The position numbers and the translations under genes were made by a program. From Streptomyces sp. 71268 (GTDB lineage Bacteria > Actinomycetota > Actinomycetes > Streptomycetales > Streptomycetaceae): a stretch of DNA of 64,000 bases. Positions 63,415-64,000 of this stretch are shown piece by piece. The stretch covers positions 5,177,001 to 5,241,000 of the forward strand of contig NZ_CP114200.1 of NCBI RefSeq assembly GCF_029392895.1. The letters run 5' to 3'. The notes under the pieces are model-generated. The model was not told the origin of the DNA. It saw nothing but the letters and a program-made list of their open reading frames with translations, and made no database searches. Within the stretch, counting starts at the first letter, position 1. Each line of letters begins with the position of its first letter.

Positions 63415-64000
63415 ATGGCGACGACGCGACTGGACCGGGCCCAGGTGGTGGACACCGCGCTGCGGCTGCTGAACGAGGTGGGGCTCGACGGGCTCACGCT
63501 GCGCAGGATCGCCAAAGAGCTGAACGTGCAGGCGCCCGCGCTGTACTGGCACTTCAAGAACAAGCAGGAGCTACTGGACGAGATGGCCACGGCGATCTAC
63601 CGCCGGATGCGCGAGGACCATCCGATCGTCGCGGACACCTGGCAGGGGCAACTCACCGAGTCCAGCAGGCGGCTGCGGCGGACGCTGCTCGGCCTGCGGG
63701 ACGGCGCGAAGGTCTTCAGCGGCAGCCGCTTCACCGACGCCGGGCACGCGCAGTCGCTCGACGCGCACCTGCGGGTGTTCGTCGACGCCGGCTACCCGGC
63801 GGGGCTGGCCGCCCGCGCCTCGTTCATCGCGTTCACCTACACCCTCGGCTTCGTCATCGAGGAGCAGGCGGTGCACCCGGTACCGGGGGAGCGCGCGCCC
63901 GGGTACGACGTGGCGGAGCGCGCCGAGTTCATAGGGTCGGAGTTCCCGCTGGCGGTCGAAGCCGGCCCGGACCTCTTCCACGACTACGGGGACCGGTTCG
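63415..64000 (+). CDS. TetR repressor (tetracycline-repressor-like), truncated by window end
   Basis: The first 195 residues are visible and the frame is still open at the window edge. The DNA-binding domain LDRAQVVDTALRLLNEVGLDGLTLRRIAKELNVQAPALYWHFKNKQELLDEMA closely resembles true TetR (ALELLNETG-, PTLYWHVKNKRALLDALA-like) and not generic AcrR. The C-terminal part fits TetR_C-type ligand domains (SRRLRRTLLGLRDGAKVFSG). ATG at 63415 follows GGAGGGGAAAATGGCC; an ATG at 63407 is out of frame. Likely represses itself and the divergent monooxygenase via the twin palindromes, and is induced by a drug-like or polyketide ligand. Confidence 0.88.
   Translation, partial: MATTRLDRAQVVDTALRLLNEVGLDGLTLRRIAKELNVQAPALYWHFKNKQELLDEMATAIYRRMREDHPIVADTWQGQLTESSRRLRRTLLGLRDGAKVFSGSRFTDAGHAQSLDAHLRVFVDAGYPAGLAARASFIAFTYTLGFVIEEQAVHPVPGERAPGYDVAERAEFIGSEFPLAVEAGPDLFHDYGDRF

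Overview
This window is a piece of a Streptomyces-type (Streptomycetaceae) linear chromosome, most likely from the conserved core arm. The base composition is very GC-rich and third codon positions are almost all G or C. Many starts are GTG, and genes are linked by ATGA/TGATG start-stop overlaps. The gene order purN-purH-folD-DUF3017-XRE-mdh ... trpS ... dacC ... sdhCDAB-hexosaminidase matches what I remember of Streptomyces core chromosomes. I saw no rRNA, tRNA, CRISPR array, insertion sequence or prophage.

Layout. Positions 1-11 kb: a partial low-complexity membrane protein, the purine/one-carbon genes purN, purH and folD, a DUF3017 membrane protein, a very large membrane-anchored XRE-type protein, and malate dehydrogenase. 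11-14 kb: a Tat-exported phosphoesterase and a lipoprotein. 14-22 kb: a self-contained choline-to-glycine-betaine cassette with betaine aldehyde dehydrogenase, a choline-oxidase-like GMC flavoprotein, and an ABC importer with a fused double permease and a lipoprotein binding protein. 22.7-27 kb: a PEP mutase/isocitrate lyase family enzyme and a CMD-family protein divergent from a MocR regulator, then ornithine aminotransferase. 27-34 kb: trpS, a 2'-5' RNA ligase-like protein, TetR, a HelD-type helicase and a YihY/BrkB membrane protein. 34-41.5 kb: a D,D-carboxypeptidase, a small membrane protein, a membrane-tethered metallophosphoesterase, an orphan peptide-binding lipoprotein, and an alpha/beta hydrolase divergent from a MerR regulator. 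41.6-45.1 kb: the succinate dehydrogenase operon. 45.2-53.5 kb: OHCU decarboxylase, GH20 hexosaminidase, a DUF4328 protein, an ECF sigma factor coupled to a large single-pass membrane protein, and an L,D-transpeptidase. 53.8-64 kb: an erythromycin-esterase-like protein with altered active-site residues, a gluconate operon (GntR, GntK, GntP), GNAT, a lipoprotein, and a flavin monooxygenase divergent from a TetR repressor that runs off the window.

Functional threads. mdh and sdhCDAB are TCA-cycle genes. The choline cassette makes and imports an osmoprotectant. dacC and the L,D-transpeptidase remodel peptidoglycan, and the hexosaminidase degrades amino-sugar polymers. Three divergent regulator-target pairs (MerR/hydrolase, GntR/gntKP, TetR/monooxygenase) each have a clear palindrome in the shared intergenic DNA. 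Several proteins carry unusually long Pro/Ala/Thr/Gly-rich linkers or tails: XRE, the ABC ATPase, HelD, the metallophosphoesterase, the sigma partner and GNAT.

Limits. All functions come from reading motifs and family resemblance by eye. No alignments or searches were run, and start codons were chosen from Shine-Dalgarno spacing and family memory. The best candidates for something undescribed are the TetR/monooxygenase pair with twin identical 13-bp palindromes, the esterase homologue lacking canonical catalytic residues, the ECF sigma/membrane-protein pair, and several structured or repetitive intergenic regions.
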